DNA from: Mycolicibacterium lutetiense
GTDB lineage: Bacteria; Actinomycetota; Actinomycetes; Mycobacteriales; Mycobacteriaceae
Length of the DNA stretch: 64,000 nucleotides
Direction of reading: 5' to 3'
Assembly: GCF_017876775.1 (NCBI RefSeq)
Contig: NZ_JAGIOP010000002.1
Coordinates: 2,046,001-2,110,000, forward strand
The notes beneath the pieces were generated by a model, which saw only the letters and a program-made list of their open reading frames with translations, was not told where the DNA came from and did no database searches. How positions within the stretch are numbered: position 1 is the first letter of the stretch; every line of letters starts with the position of its first letter. This document shows, piece after piece, positions 1 to 7,577 of this stretch. The position numbers were made by a program, and so were the translations under genes.

Positions 1-987
1 CCTTTCGACGCCGAGATCGGCAAGATCCGACTGCCGCTCGGCCAGGGCATTTCGGGTTGGGTGGCCAGCCATCGTCAGCCCGTGGTGATCAGCCACGACA
101 AGGAGTCCGATCCCCGCTACATGCCCTTCGAGTCGCTGCGCGGGCGTGACTTCACCTCGATGGTGTCGGTCCCGATGGAGACCGGGCCGGGCGGGCTGGT
201 CGGGGTTCTCAACGTGCACACCGTCGACCGCCGTGAGTTCACGCCGCGCGACGTCGAGTTGCTGCTGGTGATCGGCCGGCTCATCGCCGGCGCATTGCAC
301 CAGGCCCGCCTGCACCGCCAGCTGGTGGCGCGCGAGCGGGCGCACGAGAATTTCGTCGAGCAGGTGATCCAGGCTCAGGAGATCGAGCGGCGCCGGTTGG
401 CCGGCGACATTCACGACGGCATCTCCCAGCGGTTGGTGACGCTGTCGTACCGGCTCGACGCCGCGGCCCGCGCGGTCGACGCCGAGACGGTGGCCGAACA
501 GCTGGCGGCCGCCCGCGAACTGGTCGCGCTGACGCTGCAGGAGGCCAGGGCCGCGATCAGCGGGCTGCGCCCGCCGGTGCTCGACGATCTCGGCCTGTCC
601 GGCGGGCTGGCCAGCCTGGCCCGCTCGATCCCGCGGATCCCGATCGACGTCGACCTCGCCGAGACCCGGGTGCCCGACCACATCGAGCTCGCGCTGTACC
701 GCATCGCCCAGGAATGCCTGCAGAACGTGGTCAAACACGCCGAGGCGGACCGGGCCCGGCTCACCTTCTCGGTCGACGACAGGGTGGCTCGACTCGAAAT
801 CGTCGATGACGGAAAGGGATTCGACACCTTCGAGCATCCGTTGGGCAGTGACGAGATGGGCGGCTACGGGTTGTTGTCCATGGCCGAGCGGGCCGAGATT
901 GTCGGCGGCCGGTTGCATATCCGGTCGAGGCCGGGCGCCGGTACCACGGTGACCGCATCCATCCCGCTGCCTTCCGCCATCACGTAG
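1..987 (+). CDS. GAF-domain sensor histidine kinase (5' truncated by window edge)
   Basis: The frame is open from base 1, so the true start lies outside the window. The visible part begins inside a GAF-like sensory domain. A HisKA_3 dimerisation helix follows, with the phospho-acceptor in the motif DIHDGISQR (His codon at 412-414). The C-terminal HATPase has an N-box (QNVVKHAEA), a G1 box (DDGKGF) and a G2 box (GYGLLSMAERA). This is the NarL-partner (DegS/LiaS/NreB-type) kinase class, which autophosphorylates and passes phosphate to a LuxR-type response regulator. No regulator gene follows downstream, so a partner is expected upstream of the window or elsewhere. The signal sensed cannot be told from the sequence. 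Confidence 0.9.
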   Translation, partial: PFDAEIGKIRLPLGQGISGWVASHRQPVVISHDKESDPRYMPFESLRGRDFTSMVSVPMETGPGGLVGVLNVHTVDRREFTPRDVELLLVIGRLIAGALHQARLHRQLVARERAHENFVEQVIQAQEIERRRLAGDIHDGISQRLVTLSYRLDAAARAVDAETVAEQLAAARELVALTLQEARAAISGLRPPVLDDLGLSGGLASLARSIPRIPIDVDLAETRVPDHIELALYRIAQECLQNVVKHAEADRARLTFSVDDRVARLEIVDDGKGFDTFEHPLGSDEMGGYGLLSMAERAEIVGGRLHIRSRPGAGTTVTASIPLPSAIT

Positions 988-1077
988 TAGATCGAGTCCT
1001 CAGCGTTCGGCCAGGTCGGCGGGACCGCGGCCGGGATTACGCTCGGGATCATTGATTCCACAAGCGAGGAGTATCCG

Positions 1078-1167
1078 ATGCCCGCTCCGCGATGGGTCGC
1101 ACATGCCAACAAGATCGGCCTGAACAAGCTCACCCCCGACTTCCTCAGCCTCCGCTTTGCGGATTAG
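1078..1167 (+). pseudogene. 29-residue ORF, possible remnant of a deazaflavin-dependent nitroreductase-type gene
   Basis: An ATG at 1078 is preceded by a good Shine-Dalgarno (AGGAG at 1066-1070) and opens a 29-codon frame ending TAG at 1165-1167. The peptide begins MPAPRWVAHANKIGLNKLT. This resembles the N-terminus of short F420/deazaflavin-dependent nitroreductase-family proteins, which often begin with a MPxPRxxAxxN-like pattern. The frame stops where the beta-barrel core should begin and runs into the 3' end of the convergent lipoprotein gene, overlapping its stop codon. It could be a decayed gene or a genuine small protein. The family resemblance is from memory and weak. Confidence 0.35.
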
Positions 1168-1607
1168 CCGCCGAGTTTCCCGGCGAGTTCAGGGCACTCG
1201 TACTTCAACGCCACGTTCACGATCGTCATGAGCGCATCGGGTGGGAGTTTGCTGCCCATCCTGGTCAGCACGTCGACGACATCCTGCCTGGTCTTGTTGA
1301 AGCTGCCGCCGGCCATGATGCAGGCCATCATCAGCTGATCCCCGATGGCATTGTCGGAACCCTGGATGCCGGCGGCGCGGACCTCGGCGAACGCTTGCGG
1401 CGACAACCCCGCCGAACCGCGCGGCGACCCGGCGGGTGGTTTGGGGCTGCGTGTGGCAGTTCGGTTGGGCGCCTTGGACGCCGTCGTGAACGGTGTGACG
1501 TCATCGGGGGCGGTGGCCACCCCGGTGGTCGTGGTGCTGCAGGCCGCCATCAACACGACAGCGACGGCGCCGAACGCCGCACCCACCCGTTTGGCATTCA
1601 TCGGCAC
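1164..1607 (-). CDS. DUF732-like secreted lipoprotein
   Basis: The product is 147 aa. It has a lipoprotein signal peptide: positively charged MNAKR, a hydrophobic stretch of about 15 residues, then lipobox LMAAC with the lipidated Cys near residue 22. A Thr/Ser/Pro-rich linker follows. The C-terminal half (after about residue 65) holds two Cys residues (MMACIMAGG and KYECPEL) that could form a disulfide, as in the small DUF732-type mycobacterial exported domains. ATG codons at residues 1 and 3 are both possible starts. The function is unknown. It is transcribed alone and ends convergently with the short ORF upstream. Confidence 0.7.
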   Translation of the reverse strand: MPMNAKRVGAAFGAVAVVLMAACSTTTTGVATAPDDVTPFTTASKAPNRTATRSPKPPAGSPRGSAGLSPQAFAEVRAAGIQGSDNAIGDQLMMACIMAGGSFNKTRQDVVDVLTRMGSKLPPDALMTIVNVALKYECPELAGKLGG

Positions 1608-1653
1608 TTCCCTCCACTTCGTTCAACGGTAGTGGGGTGCCCAGAAACCGGCC

Positions 1654-2157
1654 TCAGAAATCACCGGAGTGTCGGCGCAGGGTCTCGATGGACGCGACCA
1701 GGGCTCGCGACTGCTCCTCCGACATCCCGACGTCGGCGAACACCTGCTCGTTCAGGGTCACCGTGGCATCCTCGACCGTCGAACGCCCGAGCTTCGTGAT
1801 CTGCACCAGCGTGGTGCGCCCATCGGTGGGATGTGGGATGCGCTCCACCAGCCCACTGGCTTCCAGGCGCCGGATGGCGTGCGTGACGCTGGTGACATGT
1901 ACCTGGAGGCGATCGGAGGCCTTCGTGATCGGCAGTGCACCGGCCCGGCTGAAGGCCAGTAGCCGCAGCAACTCGAACCGCGAGAAGCTCAGATCGTAAG
2001 GTCGCAGCGCGGACTCCACCCGGGCCAGCAGAATCTGATGGGCGCGCATCACCGACGTCACCGCGACCATGCCATCGGCCACCTCGCCCCAACCGGCGGC
2101 CTCCCAGTTCGCCCGGGCCTGCGCGATGGGGTCACGTTTGTCCGGTGGCGAGGGCAC
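1654..2157 (-). CDS. MarR-family transcriptional regulator
   Basis: The product is 167 aa with the MarR winged-helix layout. An N-terminal dimerisation helix (about 25-55) comes first, then the recognition helix region (ITKASDRLQVHVTSVTHAIRRLEASGLV, about 85-112), then the wing with the family signature HPTDGRTTLVQIT. It lies 48 bp after the aminotransferase gene on the same strand and may be the last gene of that operon. M. tuberculosis also has a regulator gene (Rv0737) just beyond sigL-rslA. This one may correspond to it, with the biosynthetic operon inserted between; that is inference. The ligand is unknown. Confidence 0.88.
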   Translation of the reverse strand: MPSPPDKRDPIAQARANWEAAGWGEVADGMVAVTSVMRAHQILLARVESALRPYDLSFSRFELLRLLAFSRAGALPITKASDRLQVHVTSVTHAIRRLEASGLVERIPHPTDGRTTLVQITKLGRSTVEDATVTLNEQVFADVGMSEEQSRALVASIETLRRHSGDF

Positions 2158-2205
2158 GCCTCTTCTTACCGCATCACGGCGCGGCGCCGCGCAGCGATGC
2201 GCGGT

Positions 2206-3237
2206 TCAGGCCGCCGCCGTCACCGCGCTCAGCACTGCCCGGGTGGATTGCCGCGCCCCGATGGTGATCCGCACTCCGCCGTCGGTGTAGTAGCGGAGCT
2301 GAAGGCCGGTCCCATCGAACACCTCCGGCCACGGTGAGGACCCGGCCGGGAGGTACAGGAAGTTGGCCTGCCCATCTGTGCTGTAGACGCCCAGCGCCCG
2401 CAACCGCATCTGCAGGTAGCGCCGCTCCGCTGCGATCATCCGGATACGTTGGCGCAGTTGATTTTCTGCATCGTACGAAGCAGCCACGGCCACCTGGGCA
2501 CTGAGCCCGATTCCGAACGGCAGCTGCATCCGCCACAGCTGACGGCCGAGGTCCGGGGCGCAGAACCCGTAGCCGATCCGCAGGCCGGCCAGGCCGTACG
2601 CCTTCGAAAAGGTGCGCACCACGACGACATTGCCGAACCGGGCCACCAGGCTCGGCCCGTCGATGCACTGTTCGGCGGCCAAGAACTCCACATATGCCTC
2701 GTCGAGGAGCACGACGGTGTCCTCGGGCAACCGGGTCAGGAACCGCTCGATCTCGATGACCGATTCGATGGTGCCCGTCGGGTTGTGCGGCCGGCAGACC
2801 GCCACCACCCTCGCGGTCTTCGCAGCCTCGGCCATCGCGTCGAGATCGTGCCGGCCGTGTTCGTCGAGCGGCACGGTGACCGTCCGCAACCGCGCCATCT
2901 GCGCGAAGATCGGATATCCGTCGAATGTGGGCTCCGCCATCACCATGGTGTCGCCGGGACTGGTCACCGCATGCAGCACCTGCATGATGACCCCGGTGGC
3001 GCCGGCACCGACGATCACCTGTTCCTCGGCCATTCCGTCGTGATCGGCGATCAGCGAGCGCAACCGCTGGGGCAGGAACTCCGGATACCGGTTGGCAGCC
3101 TCATCGCACGCCCGTAGGGCCGAGCGCACCGCGGGCAGCGGCGGAAAAGGACATTCGTTGAGCGACAACGCGAACGGGTTGACCGCCTGCGGCAGCGCGC
3201 CGACAGCGTCGAGCAGGGCGGTCCGGGGAGCCACCAT
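2206..3237 (-). CDS. PLP-dependent aminotransferase, HisC-like (fold type I)
   Basis: The product is 343 aa when started at the ATG at 3237. That ATG overlaps the upstream stop codon (TGATG), which implies translational coupling; an in-frame start at 3270 is less likely. PLP-binding residues typical of class II/HisC-like enzymes are visible: N152-P-T-G, D179 and Y182, S211-K212 (Schiff-base Lys) and R220. The enzyme should transfer an amino group between an amino acid and a keto compound. Genomic context argues against histidine biosynthesis, because its partners are a ThDP enzyme, a KAS III-like enzyme and an SRPBCC protein. It probably aminates or deaminates an intermediate of that pathway. 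The substrate is unknown. Confidence 0.85.
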   Translation of the reverse strand: MVAPRTALLDAVGALPQAVNPFALSLNECPFPPLPAVRSALRACDEAANRYPEFLPQRLRSLIADHDGMAEEQVIVGAGATGVIMQVLHAVTSPGDTMVMAEPTFDGYPIFAQMARLRTVTVPLDEHGRHDLDAMAEAAKTARVVAVCRPHNPTGTIESVIEIERFLTRLPEDTVVLLDEAYVEFLAAEQCIDGPSLVARFGNVVVVRTFSKAYGLAGLRIGYGFCAPDLGRQLWRMQLPFGIGLSAQVAVAASYDAENQLRQRIRMIAAERRYLQMRLRALGVYSTDGQANFLYLPAGSSPWPEVFDGTGLQLRYYTDGGVRITIGARQSTRAVLSAVTAAA

Positions 3238-4274
3238 CACACGTTCCCCGAGTCGCCGCGGCCACCCCACCGGACCGCGGCGGCCCCGGCGAAGTCACCG
3301 GCGTGGGCGAAGGCGGCCATCAGCACGATGTCGCCGGCCTTCACCCGCCCGTCGGTGACGGCACGGTCGAGGTTGACGGGAATGCCTGCGGCGAAAAGGT
3401 TTCCGCATTCGTCAAAGGTGTCCACGTGACGTTCGGACGGCAACTCCAACGCCTCACGCCAGTTGCGCAGGAACACGCGGTTGGGCTGATTCGTCACGAA
3501 CAGGTCGATATCCTTGGGCTGCACACCGATCCGGTCGCAGACGGAATAGGACACCTCGGGAACCTGCCGATTGCCCCGGGCCAGCACCTTGGTGATCTTG
3601 CTCTCGGTGAAGCCGATGCAGGCCTCCCCCGGGCCGGCCTGCCACCACTTGCGCGGCGGGTCCATGACGACGGTCATATCCCCGGCGTACTCCCCGTAGG
3701 TACGGCATTCGATGTCCAGGATGGGAGACTCGTCCGACAACGTCACCAGGCCGACCGCGGCCCCGTCTCCGGGCACCGCCGACTGCGCCTTGCGCCGGAT
3801 GGTCTGCTGATCGAAGACCTGGCCGGCCGAATTCTGGGCGATCGCGATCACCGCGGTGCGGCCCTCTCCCGCGCTCAACAGGGTGCGGGCCACCTTGAGC
3901 CCGAGCACGAATGCCGCGCACCCACCGTTGTGCAGGTCGATCACCCAGTTGGGTTTCATCCCCAGCCGGTGCGCCATGCCGCCGCCGCCACCGTAGAACG
4001 GCATGTCGGGCAGCTGGGTGTGGGTGATCAGCACATCGGCCTCGGTGATGACGTCGGCACCGTGCCGTTCGATCACCCCGGCCGCGGCCCGCTCGACCAT
4101 GTCGATCGCGGTCTCTTCGGGCCCGACGTGATGACGGAACCGCGGCGCCCGGAACATCACGTTCTCGGCCAGCTCGTCGGTTTCGGCGAACCCGGCGTAG
4201 TAGTCGGCGCTGATCGGGTCACCCGGAAGGTAGGTGGACAGGTCGATGAGGCTGACGGGGTTGTTCTCGGACAT
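3237..4274 (-). CDS. KAS III (FabH)-like thiolase-fold enzyme with His-to-Asn change in the triad
   Basis: The product is 345 aa. The thiolase-fold nucleophile is C119 in NGGCAAF. The Asn of the triad is kept (N292 in ECGNLFA). The usual catalytic His of the HQAN motif is replaced: the aligned segment reads FVTNQPNRV, putting N262 at the His position. KAS III enzymes use Cys-His-Asn to condense acyl-CoA with malonyl-ACP. Loss of His suggests a non-decarboxylating acyl transfer or altered condensation. It starts 9 bp after the SRPBCC gene and overlaps the aminotransferase start. The distance from FabH consensus and the operon context argue against a role in primary fatty-acid synthesis. Confidence 0.85.
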   Translation of the reverse strand: MSENNPVSLIDLSTYLPGDPISADYYAGFAETDELAENVMFRAPRFRHHVGPEETAIDMVERAAAGVIERHGADVITEADVLITHTQLPDMPFYGGGGGMAHRLGMKPNWVIDLHNGGCAAFVLGLKVARTLLSAGEGRTAVIAIAQNSAGQVFDQQTIRRKAQSAVPGDGAAVGLVTLSDESPILDIECRTYGEYAGDMTVVMDPPRKWWQAGPGEACIGFTESKITKVLARGNRQVPEVSYSVCDRIGVQPKDIDLFVTNQPNRVFLRNWREALELPSERHVDTFDECGNLFAAGIPVNLDRAVTDGRVKAGDIVLMAAFAHAGDFAGAAAVRWGGRGDSGNV

Positions 4275-4283
4275 GTACGGCTC

Positions 4284-4964
4284 TCACTTCATCCAGGCCG
4301 GGGTGACCGACAGACCGTTGCGGTGCCGGTATTCGGCGATTGCCTTGAGGTTTCGCAATTCCAGCAGGTGGCCGGGACCGAACATGTCCCAGAAATCCCC
4401 CACCCAGACCGGTCGCGCCGGGGGCGCGGTCTCCGGGTAGGGGTTCTCGTCGTAGAACGGATGGTGGCAATTCGTCCACAGCACAACCGATCCCGGCTTG
4501 TCGAACACCACCTGCGCGTCGACGATCCGCATCAGGTAGATCATCCAGAGGTGCTTGCCCTGGTCCCAGGCGCAGTGGTAGTCCACGGTCAGCGCGTCGC
4601 GGTTGGCCACCGTACGGGTGTAGATCGTGCTTCCCGGACCCGACGGCCCGGCGCCGAGCCGGTCATGGGCCAGCCACAGCCCGGGCTCCTCGGTCTGGGT
4701 GAAACCACGCAGGCTGTAGGTCCATTCCTCCAGGCAGCGGGTGTCGGACAGGTAGTCGAACAGCTCGTCGGGTGGGCACTCGATGTAGTCGTTGACCGTG
4801 CAGTACTGACCGAACACCTGGTCGTGCGGGTAGACCGACCGCATCATGTCCATGATGATCGGGGTGGCCTGCTCCTTGGGCGAGGTCTCGATCCGGATGA
4901 GTCCGTCCATCGGGGTACGGGTACCCCGATGGGCCGTGATGTCTTCAAGCGCGGGCAGTGACAT
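4284..4964 (-). CDS. SRPBCC / polyketide cyclase-like protein
   Basis: The product is 226 aa. The chosen ATG at 4964 has a strong Shine-Dalgarno (GAGGAGA) inside the end of the preceding ThDP-enzyme gene, giving a 20-bp overlap. A longer open frame upstream is only read-through of that gene in another frame. The central part fits an SRPBCC (START-like) helix-grip fold: an early helix with ECPPDELFDYLSD and a W near LEEWTYSLRG, followed by alternating beta strands. Such proteins bind hydrophobic ligands or act as cyclases/aromatases. The tail is Trp/Pro rich. Its position between the ThDP and KAS III-like enzymes suggests it acts on their shared intermediate. The function is unproven. Confidence 0.75.
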   Translation of the reverse strand: MSLPALEDITAHRGTRTPMDGLIRIETSPKEQATPIIMDMMRSVYPHDQVFGQYCTVNDYIECPPDELFDYLSDTRCLEEWTYSLRGFTQTEEPGLWLAHDRLGAGPSGPGSTIYTRTVANRDALTVDYHCAWDQGKHLWMIYLMRIVDAQVVFDKPGSVVLWTNCHHPFYDENPYPETAPPARPVWVGDFWDMFGPGHLLELRNLKAIAEYRHRNGLSVTPAWMK

Positions 4965-6702
4965 GGGACCTGTTCTCCTCTGTATCGGAAGGGGCGCTGT
5001 CTGTGGTGGCGAGAAATGCCGCGAACGGCGGGATTTCGTCGGCCGAACATTCGATGCTGAGCACCGATGGTCCGTCGCTGTCCAGGGCCATGCCCAGCGC
5101 CTGCGACAGTTGCCGGACGTCGGTGACGTCGTAGGCCGGCAGGCCGGGGAACATCGCGGCCAGTCCGGCACCCAGTCGGCTGGGTCCGAACCTGTTGTAG
5201 GAGTAGCGATCCTCGTAGAACAGCTGCTCGCGGGTGACACACATGGCGTGAGCGTGATTGTCGAACAGTACGAAGGTGATCGGCAGCCGGTACTGCACCG
5301 CGGTGTGAATCTCCATGCCGTGCATGAAAAATGATCCGTCGCCTGCGATCACCACGGTGCGCCGGGCAGGACCGGCGGTGGCTGCATCAGAGGCCCGGTG
5401 AAACGTCATCCCGATCCCGGCACCGAAGCTGTAGCCCATGCCACCCATTCCGAGCGCCACCATGAAGCGTCCGTCACGCCGGGCGGGCAGGTAGTGGATC
5501 GCCGAGGCCCCCACGTTGCCGGCGTCGACGACGATGTCGGTTCCGTCGGTCAGTGCCGCGTCGAGCACCGACATCGCGTCGCGGTACCGGATACCCGGAC
5601 CGTGATGTGCCGGTGGCCGCAGTTCGGTGCGCGGCACCAGATCCGGCACTCGCACCTGGACCGGCCGACCTGGTCCGGACAGCGCCCGGGCCAGGTATGT
5701 CAGCGACCGGCGCAGGTCGTCGGAGTGGGCGTGGGTGCAGGCCGGGAACGGCACCTGCGAGCCGATCGAATAGGTCGCCACCTTGCCCAGCACGTCGTCG
5801 AGACCGGTCCGCGCGGTCACCGTCATGCGGGTGCCCACCAGCAGGCACATCGCGCTCTGAGCTGCGGCAATGGAAACCCCGGGGTGGCCCATCACACCGG
5901 CTACCCCCAAGGCGGAGGATGAGCCGAATCCCGGGATTCCCGCGACGTCTTTGGCATCGGGCACCGTGGCCACGCGCGCCCGCAGCGTGGCGCGAAGCCG
6001 CTCCAGTTCGGCGCGGGCGTCGTCGCGGGCCACCTGCTCGCCGGCAATGATCGTGATCGTGCCATCGGCGCGGCGCAACGCCTGCTCGAGTCCGGCGAGA
6101 TCGGACTGGCGGCCCCCGGACCCGTTCCCCCCGGGCCGCCCGTTGCCACTGCCATCGTCTGTACCGGCCTCCACCAGCTCTGCCTGCTGAATATTCTTGG
6201 GCAGCAACAACACCGCGGGTCCACCGGTGCGTGCGGCGGCCAGCGCATCCGGAAGTGCGGTGCGGATGTCTTCGGGCTTCAGTATCCTGCGGCAGTACAC
6301 CGAGACCGCCGAGAAAAGGGCGTGCGCGTCCAGGCTCCCGTTGTCCCCACTGGTGTCCTGGAAGGCGCCGCGGCCGTCGAGTGTCATCGGCGCCTGGCCG
6401 ATCAGGGCCAGCACCGGAACGCGGCTGGCCAGCGATTCGGCCAGGCCGGGCACGGTGTTGAGGCAGCCGCCGCCGGAGGTCGCCGCCACCACGCCGATCC
6501 CGGCGCCGCTGCGACTATAGCCGTCCGCCATTGTGGCAGCGGAGAATTCGTGTTTCGCCAGCACCGCGGCGATGTCGTCACGGAAGTACGCCGCGTCGTA
6601 GACGTCCTCAATGTTGGCACCGTCCACGCCGAAGATGTGCGAGATCCCATTCGCGGCCAGATAGCCGACGATGTGGTCCACCACCCTGTGCGCCTTGACC
6701 AT
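4945..6702 (-). CDS. ThDP-dependent enzyme, acetolactate synthase/decarboxylase-like
   Basis: The product is 585 aa with the three-domain ThDP layout. The PYR domain has catalytic Glu E52 in KHEFSAATMADGYSR. The central domain (about 200-350) is preceded by a Gly-rich linker near 183-197. The PP domain has the metal/ThDP motif GDGSFFMHG (454-462) ending at N482. Enzymes of this family decarboxylate 2-keto acids and release an aldehyde or ligate it to a second carbonyl. The partners here are not ilvN/ilvC, so branched-chain amino acid synthesis is unlikely. It is the first gene of a four-gene operon whose promoter looks SigL-dependent. The start ATG has AGGTG five bases upstream. Confidence 0.88.
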   Translation of the reverse strand: MVKAHRVVDHIVGYLAANGISHIFGVDGANIEDVYDAAYFRDDIAAVLAKHEFSAATMADGYSRSGAGIGVVAATSGGGCLNTVPGLAESLASRVPVLALIGQAPMTLDGRGAFQDTSGDNGSLDAHALFSAVSVYCRRILKPEDIRTALPDALAAARTGGPAVLLLPKNIQQAELVEAGTDDGSGNGRPGGNGSGGRQSDLAGLEQALRRADGTITIIAGEQVARDDARAELERLRATLRARVATVPDAKDVAGIPGFGSSSALGVAGVMGHPGVSIAAAQSAMCLLVGTRMTVTARTGLDDVLGKVATYSIGSQVPFPACTHAHSDDLRRSLTYLARALSGPGRPVQVRVPDLVPRTELRPPAHHGPGIRYRDAMSVLDAALTDGTDIVVDAGNVGASAIHYLPARRDGRFMVALGMGGMGYSFGAGIGMTFHRASDAATAGPARRTVVIAGDGSFFMHGMEIHTAVQYRLPITFVLFDNHAHAMCVTREQLFYEDRYSYNRFGPSRLGAGLAAMFPGLPAYDVTDVRQLSQALGMALDSDGPSVLSIECSADEIPPFAAFLATTDSAPSDTEENRSHVTARA

Positions 6703-6730
6703 GTGTCACCTACTTCCGTGCTCTGCCAGT

Positions 6731-6758
6731 GACACGACCCGTAGGCGGCGGCGGTTCA
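6731..6758 (-). promoter_or_regulatory. Candidate SigL promoter of the ThDP/KAS III operon
   Basis: Read on the minus strand, TGAACC (6758-6753), 16 bp, then CGTGTC (6736-6731). This matches the published mycobacterial SigL consensus as I recall it (TGAACC, 16-17 bp, CGTgtc). It ends 29 bp before the start codon of the ThDP enzyme, leaving a short leader with its own ribosome binding site. The sigL gene itself lies 2 kb away and carries the same box. Confidence 0.7.
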
Positions 6759-6760
6759 CC

Positions 6761-6782
6761 GTTGGGACGGATTCGTCCGAAC
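6761..6782. promoter_or_regulatory. 22-bp near-perfect palindrome in the divergent promoter region
   Basis: GTTGGGACG, GATT, CGTCCGAAC: nine-base arms with one mismatch around a 4-bp centre. It lies just upstream of the SigL-type -35 box, between the divergent operon and the methyltransferase. The size and position fit an operator for a dimeric regulator such as the MarR protein encoded at the end of the operon. The assignment to a regulator is inference. Confidence 0.45.
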
Positions 6783-6906
6783 TCCTGGCAATACCGCAGG
6801 AAATGCTCAGGACACCATCAAGATCAGCCGGAACCGAGGGGGATAGTGGAGGACGGGGGGTCGTTGTTACCGGAGACCGCAGGAACCCCGTGATCGGAGG
6901 CATCGG

Positions 6907-7566
6907 ATGACACAGCCGGGTATCGATTGGGAAGACGCCTATCGTCAGGAAACCCCACCGCCGTGGAGCATCGGCGCCCCGCAACCCGAGCTTGCGCGAC
7001 TGATCGAGCAGGGCAAGGTGCACGGCGAGGTTCTCGACTCCGGGTGCGGCCATGCCGCACTCTCGCTGGCGCTGGCCGAGCAGGGCTTCACCGTGGTCGG
7101 GCTGGATGCCAGCCCGACGGCGATCGCAGCAGCGGCAGCCACCGCAGCCGAACGTGGTTTGACCGCAGCAAGTTTCGCGCAAGCCGACATGACTGCCTTC
7201 ACCGGTTACGACGGCAGGTTCAACACCGTGCTCGACAGCGGCCTGCTGCACGCGCTGCCGATCGACAGACGCCAGGCCTATATCCAGGCCATCCACCGCG
7301 CCTCGGCACCGGATGCACGGCTGTACATCCTGGCCTTTGCGACAAGGCCCTTCGGCGAGGACGCTCCGGGCCCCAACGGCTTCACCGCCGACGAGTTGCG
7401 CGACACCGTCGCCACCCGTTGGACCGTGGACGAGGTACGCCCGGCCAAGCTGTACGGCAACGACGGTCCGGCAGGCGGGCCGGCATCAGCGCCGGGCGTC
7501 GAGCGCGACGGTGCCGGCCACATCACGATGTCCGGCTTCCTGCTGACCGCACACAAAGGCGGCTGA
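6907..7566 (+). CDS. Class I SAM-dependent methyltransferase
   Basis: The product is 219 aa. Motif I is VLDSGCGHAALSLALAEQG (about 42-60), with the acidic residue that binds SAM ribose in GLDASPTAI. Motif II lies near QADMTAF. The overall pattern (WEDAYRQETPPPWSIGAPQPEL at the N-terminus) is that of small-molecule or thiol methyltransferases of the TPMT/TehB-like group. It is divergent from the ThDP operon and shares its 204-bp intergenic region, so it may add a methyl group in the same pathway. It ends 11 bp before the convergent rslA. The substrate is unknown. Confidence 0.85.
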   Translation: MTQPGIDWEDAYRQETPPPWSIGAPQPELARLIEQGKVHGEVLDSGCGHAALSLALAEQGFTVVGLDASPTAIAAAAATAAERGLTAASFAQADMTAFTGYDGRFNTVLDSGLLHALPIDRRQAYIQAIHRASAPDARLYILAFATRPFGEDAPGPNGFTADELRDTVATRWTVDEVRPAKLYGNDGPAGGPASAPGVERDGAGHITMSGFLLTAHKGG

Positions 7567-7577
7567 CGTGGCGGGGC

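Noticed and set aside
2187..2208. TGAACC on the minus strand at the end of the aminotransferase gene as a SigL box for the MarR gene
   Set aside because: At 16-bp spacing the sequence is CGCCGC, not CGT-type, so the -10 is missing.
3303..4961. Long open frame (about 550 codons) on the plus strand opposite the KAS III-like and SRPBCC genes
   Set aside because: It is an antisense shadow produced by high GC at third positions. The composition (His, Gly, Asp and Val rich, no domain) is unlike a protein, and the minus-strand genes have clear motifs and ribosome binding sites.
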